From CAZFOB01 sp964520325 (GTDB lineage: Bacteria; Actinomycetota; JAICYB01), in contig CAZFOB010000012.1 of NCBI GenBank assembly GCA_964520325.1, forward strand, positions 42,701 through 106,700: 64,000 nt of DNA, read 5' to 3'. The notes below the pieces were generated by a model. That model made no database searches, was not told the origin of the DNA, and saw nothing but the letters and a program-made list of their open reading frames with translations. This document shows positions 60,828 to 64,000 of the stretch, piece by piece; position 1 is the first letter of the stretch, and each line of letters opens with the position of its first letter. The translations under genes were made by a program, and so were the position numbers.

Positions 60828-62108
60828 TTAACGCTGAGTGCCCACCAGCAGTTCGCGGAACGCCACGCCTTTGTCTGTCGACGGTTCCTTGGGCAGGCCC
60901 AGCACCCGCTCTCCGATGATGTTGCGCATCACTTCGTCGGTGCCACCGCCGAGGTGGATGCCCGGCGCGAAGAGATGGGTCTTCGCCCACAGGCCGTCGT
61001 CGGCCGCGTCGTCGCCGGTGATCGCGCCGGCGAGCCCAAGCAGCTCGATCCCGCGGTCGGCGATGTCGGTCATCAGGTCGGACCACACGAGCTTGGCGAT
61101 CGCGCCTTCCGGCCCCGGGATCGAGCCTTTTGCGATCTTCGTCGTGGCGCGAGCTCCGGTGAGGGTGAGGAGCTTGGCCCGTATGAAGATGTCGGCGATC
61201 GTCTGACGCACGTGCGAGTTCTCGATGGAGCCGTTGCGTTTCGCGAGAGCCACGAGCGGGTCGGCCAGCGCACCGACGTTGAGATTGCCGGCGACGCTCA
61301 TGCGCTCGTTCATCAGCACGGTGAGCGCGACGCGCCATCCGTCGTTGACGTCACCCACGCGGTTGGCATCGGGGATGCGGACGTCGGTGAGGAAGACCTC
61401 GTTGAAGTTCGCACCGCCTGTCATCTGGCGCAGCGGACGCGGATCGATCCCCGGGTCGCTCATGTCGAGGATGAAGCACGTGATCCCGCGATGCTTCGGT
61501 GCATCGGGATCGGTGCGCGCGATGATCAGCCCCATGTGGCAATAGTGAGCGCCCGATGTCCACACCTTCTGTCCGTTGATCACCCATCCTGCGGGGGCAC
61601 CCCGGACCCCGGGGCCGTTGTCGTCGCGTACGGCGCGGGTCTGAAGAGAGGCGATGTCGGACCCGGCGTTCGGCTCGCTCCACAGCTGGCACCAGATCTC
61701 TTCACCGGACAGCATCGGTTCGAGGTACCGCTGCTTCTGCTCCTCGGTGCCGTGCGCGATGATCGTCGGTCCGATCATCCCTTGGCCGATGCCGAAGACG
61801 TTCGGCGGGACGTCGTAGTGCGGGAGCTCATCCCCCCAGATGACGAGCTGGATCGGCGTCAGGTCACGTCCTCCGTATTCCTTCGGCCACGTGAGCCCGA
61901 CCCAGCCACCATCGGCGAGCACTTTCTGCCATGCCTGCGCGCGGCCAACCATCTCGTGGTCATCGCTGCCGTCGTCGGCTTCGGAGAGCAACGCGGTAAC
62001 GGCGCCACCGGCGCGCTCGTGGGGGCCGAGCTTTCGGGCGTTGGCGTCGAGCCAGGAACGGACAACGAGACGGAACGATGCCTCTTCGGGGGAATCGTGA
62101 AAGTCCAA
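60828..62108 (-). CDS. Acyl-CoA dehydrogenase
   Basis: 426 residues; the start is a TTG at 62108 (next residues DFHDSPEEASFRLVVRSWL). LADGGWVGLTWPKEYGGRDL, LWSEPNAGSDIASLQTRA, INGQKVWTSGAHYCHMGLII, GANFNEVFLTDVRIPD and GGTDEVMRNIIGERVLGLPK are canonical. It lies 16 bases upstream of the binding lipoprotein gene and is probably co-transcribed with it. The start region contains GTTATCCTTCGTTCACATTG, a weaker match to the shared motif. Confidence 0.94.
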   Translation of the reverse strand: MDFHDSPEEASFRLVVRSWLDANARKLGPHERAGGAVTALLSEADDGSDDHEMVGRAQAWQKVLADGGWVGLTWPKEYGGRDLTPIQLVIWGDELPHYDVPPNVFGIGQGMIGPTIIAHGTEEQKQRYLEPMLSGEEIWCQLWSEPNAGSDIASLQTRAVRDDNGPGVRGAPAGWVINGQKVWTSGAHYCHMGLIIARTDPDAPKHRGITCFILDMSDPGIDPRPLRQMTGGANFNEVFLTDVRIPDANRVGDVNDGWRVALTVLMNERMSVAGNLNVGALADPLVALAKRNGSIENSHVRQTIADIFIRAKLLTLTGARATTKIAKGSIPGPEGAIAKLVWSDLMTDIADRGIELLGLAGAITGDDAADDGLWAKTHLFAPGIHLGGGTDEVMRNIIGERVLGLPKEPSTDKGVAFRELLVGTQR

Positions 62109-62221
62109 TGTGAACGAAGGATAACTTTCCCGGCGCCGTCTGGCTAGCGGGAACCCGTACCCTTTGCTCTACACGACCAGGGGAGCGCCCCGGGGTCCGG
62201 GGTGTCCCCGGGAGGAGAGAC

Positions 62222-63754
62222 ATGATCGCGAACACCACGCAAGGCAAGGTCCGGGGGATCGAGAAGCTCGGGTGCCTGCAGTTTCGGGGGATCCCGTTCG
62301 CGTCGCCGCCGGTGGGCGATCTCCGTTGGAAAGCGCCGCAGCCGCCGCAAGCGTGGGACGGCGAACGCGACGGGTCCGAGTTCGGTCCGATCTGTCCGCA
62401 GGCCGCCGGCACGATGGACGCCATCGCCGGCGGTCGCATCGCGGAGCCGCAGCCCCAGTCGGAGGACTGCCTCACGCTCAACGTCTTCACTCCCGCAGCC
62501 GATGATGGCAAGCGCCCGGTGATGGTCTGGATCCACGGCGGAGGGTTCACCGGCGGCTCGGGGAGCGTCCCGTGGTACTCAGCTCACAACTTCGCGCGCG
62601 ACGGCGTTGTGTGCGTGACGATCAACTATCGCCTGAATGCGTTCGGTTTCCTCCATCTCGAGGAGCTCTTCGGTGCTGAGTTCGCCGACTCGGGGACGTG
62701 TGGGATCCAGGACCAAGTGGCCGCACTACGCTTCGTGCGCGAGAACATCGCGAACTTCGGAGGCGACCCGGACAACGTCACGATCTTCGGCGAGTCGGCC
62801 GGCGGGATGAGTGTGAGCACGCTGATGGCGACGCCGTCCGCGAAAGGCCTGTTCGGCAAGGCCATCCCGCAATCGGGGGCAGGGCACGCGACGCTCACAC
62901 CCGAGATCGCCACGCGCATCGCGCGGAGATGGTGCGCGTTGGTCGGTATCGAGCCGGGCGACGTCGAGGCGTTGCGATCGCTCTCCGCAGAACAGATCCT
63001 CGACGGCGTCACCGCGCTCAACCTCGGCGTAGCGACGGAAAGCGCCGAGCTCTTCGGCGACGACTTCGCGGGAATGGCGATGCCGTTCATGCCGGTTGTC
63101 GGTGGTGACGTGCTGCCGCAGAGTCCGATCGGCGCGATCCGTGACGGGTCGGCGTCCGACGTCCCGACGCTGATCGGCACGAACCTCGAGGAGTGGAAGC
63201 TCTTCACGCTGATGACGCCGCCCGAGGCGCTGCGCACGCGCGCTGTGCGTCCGCTGCGCAACCTGTGCGCACAGGTTGCACGCTCAGCCGATGATCTCGT
63301 CGCCGCCTACGAAACGAAAGTGGGCGAGAGTGAGCTCGATCTGCGCAACGCCATCGAGTCGGATCGCAACTTCCGCATCCCGGCGATCCGTCTCGCCGAG
63401 GCGCAGGTTGAAAACGATGCGCCGACGTGGATGTACCGGTTCGACTGGAAGTCGCCGGCCTTCGGCGGCCGCCTCGGTTCGTGCCATGCCCTCGAGATAC
63501 CGTTCGCCTTCGACAACCTCGATGCGCCCGGTGCCGACGTCTTCACCGGTGGAGAGGCTCCGCAGAACCTCGCAGCGAGCATGCACTCCGCGTGGGTCGC
63601 CTTCGCCAAGACCGGCGATCCGAACACCAGTGACTTGCCGGAGTGGCGGCCATATGACACAGAGGCGCGCGCGACGATGTTGCTGAACACCGAGTGCGCC
63701 TCAGCCGATGACCCGGACGGTGATCTCCGGCAAACCTGGGACGGCCTGCTCTAG
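62222..63754 (+). CDS. Carboxylesterase type B
   Basis: 510 residues with GGGAGGAG before the ATG. The alpha/beta-hydrolase signature of para-nitrobenzyl/type B esterases: FRGIPFASPPVGDLRWKAP, EDCLTLNVF, oxyanion WIHGGGFTGGSG, GIQDQVAALRFVRENIANFG, the nucleophile in FGESAGGMSVS (Ser ~191) and His in GSCHALEIPF (~422). No signal peptide, so probably cytosolic. Hydrolyses esters, supplying acids to the neighbouring acyl-CoA enzymes. Divergent from the acyl-CoA dehydrogenase at 60828. Confidence 0.94.
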   Translation: MIANTTQGKVRGIEKLGCLQFRGIPFASPPVGDLRWKAPQPPQAWDGERDGSEFGPICPQAAGTMDAIAGGRIAEPQPQSEDCLTLNVFTPAADDGKRPVMVWIHGGGFTGGSGSVPWYSAHNFARDGVVCVTINYRLNAFGFLHLEELFGAEFADSGTCGIQDQVAALRFVRENIANFGGDPDNVTIFGESAGGMSVSTLMATPSAKGLFGKAIPQSGAGHATLTPEIATRIARRWCALVGIEPGDVEALRSLSAEQILDGVTALNLGVATESAELFGDDFAGMAMPFMPVVGGDVLPQSPIGAIRDGSASDVPTLIGTNLEEWKLFTLMTPPEALRTRAVRPLRNLCAQVARSADDLVAAYETKVGESELDLRNAIESDRNFRIPAIRLAEAQVENDAPTWMYRFDWKSPAFGGRLGSCHALEIPFAFDNLDAPGADVFTGGEAPQNLAASMHSAWVAFAKTGDPNTSDLPEWRPYDTEARATMLLNTECASADDPDGDLRQTWDGLL

Positions 63755-64000
63755 TGCTAGCGTTTCACCATGTAGGCGCGTCCGCGGGGTGAGAGTCGGT
63801 CGCGCGAATCTGCGACGGCGAGATGCGGCGCTCGTGATGGAGAGCGACGGCGATAGTCGGAGGCGCTTCGGTCATTGATGGGCCGCGCCGGGGATGTGGT
63901 CCGTACAACGACTTTGGCAGCTCACCGGCCGCGAAGGCCCGGGGAGAAGCGCCGCGCCTTAGCGGTCCGGTGCAGCTGCGGGTTCTACGGCTCACAAGTC
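63755..64000. other. Window end, no gene supported
   Basis: 246 bases after the carboxylesterase without a supported reading frame, RNA gene or repeat. The short minus-strand frame here has no protein-like composition. Confidence 0.5.

Noticed and set aside
63765..63995. Minus-strand open frame at the window end
   Set aside because: No start context, no protein-like hydrophobic pattern and no recognisable domain.

Overview
The window is GC-rich, densely packed bacterial DNA, best read as a chromosomal segment of an actinobacterium (Actinomycetota). Pointers are two LLM-type (probably F420-dependent) oxidoreductases, actinobacterial-style Rho with a Gly/Gln/Arg-rich N-terminal extension, DUF222-HNH remnants, COG4586/4587/3694 ABC-2 exporters, a class III cyclase-ATPase, and many GTG/TTG starts with 4-base stop/start overlaps. 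Acyl-CoA metabolism is heavily represented (four enoyl-CoA hydratases, three intact and one broken acyl-CoA dehydrogenases, a thiolase, an HMG-CoA-synthase-like protein), suggesting a heterotroph living on lipids or hydrophobic carboxylic acids. The exact lineage cannot be read from the sequence.

Layout. 0-6.5 kb: a branched-chain-type ABC importer packed into two fusion proteins (LivH-LivM-LivG and MFS-LivF), with a divergent solute-binding lipoprotein running off the left edge, a small lipoprotein and an enoyl-CoA hydratase. 6.5-9.1 kb: a three-gene ABC-2 exporter. 9.1-12.5 kb: HMGCS-like/OB-fold protein, thiolase and enoyl-CoA hydratase in one operon. 12.5-15.2 kb: a small defence-type island (BrnT-like toxin, CopG-type antitoxin, Mrr-family nuclease) abutting a decayed second copy of the adjacent SDR gene. 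15.2-19.2 kb: SDR, PuuD-like amidohydrolase and PuuA-like glutamate ligase, divergent from a membrane dipeptidase. 19.4-28.4 kb: FAD oxidase, membrane sensor-like protein, cyclase-ATPase, and two hybrid histidine kinases in tandem.

28.6-34.2 kb: an ArsR-ArsC fusion with its operator, a VOC protein, a frameshifted cNMP-binding gene, and a heterodimeric ABC exporter with asymmetric ATP sites, one subunit carrying an integrase-arm-like insertion. 34.2-41 kb: acyl-CoA dehydrogenase pseudogene, VapBC, AidB-like dehydrogenase, ThDP enzyme, YnfA-like protein and an SDR. 41-50 kb: a region rich in broken genes (TetR tail, S1 protease, LuxR tail, collapsed beta-lactamase) among a SARP-like regulator, an ice-binding-domain surface protein and a TetR/LLM/SMP-30 operon. 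50.4-52.9 kb: rho and a GNAT acetyltransferase.

52.9-57.2 kb: a DUF222-HNH gene apparently split into two ends around a dead serine recombinase and a lipoprotein/secreted protease pair, with copies of an ACGGTTCCGCGGAACCGT palindrome around it. 57.2-63.8 kb: enoyl-CoA hydratase and acyl-CoA dehydrogenase divergent pair, an orphan Liv-type binding lipoprotein, another acyl-CoA dehydrogenase and a carboxylesterase. A shared motif (GTTAnnnnCnGTnAACA) lies about 25 bases before three of the transporter and acyl-CoA genes and may tie them into one regulon. No rRNA, tRNA, CRISPR array or intact transposase was recognised.
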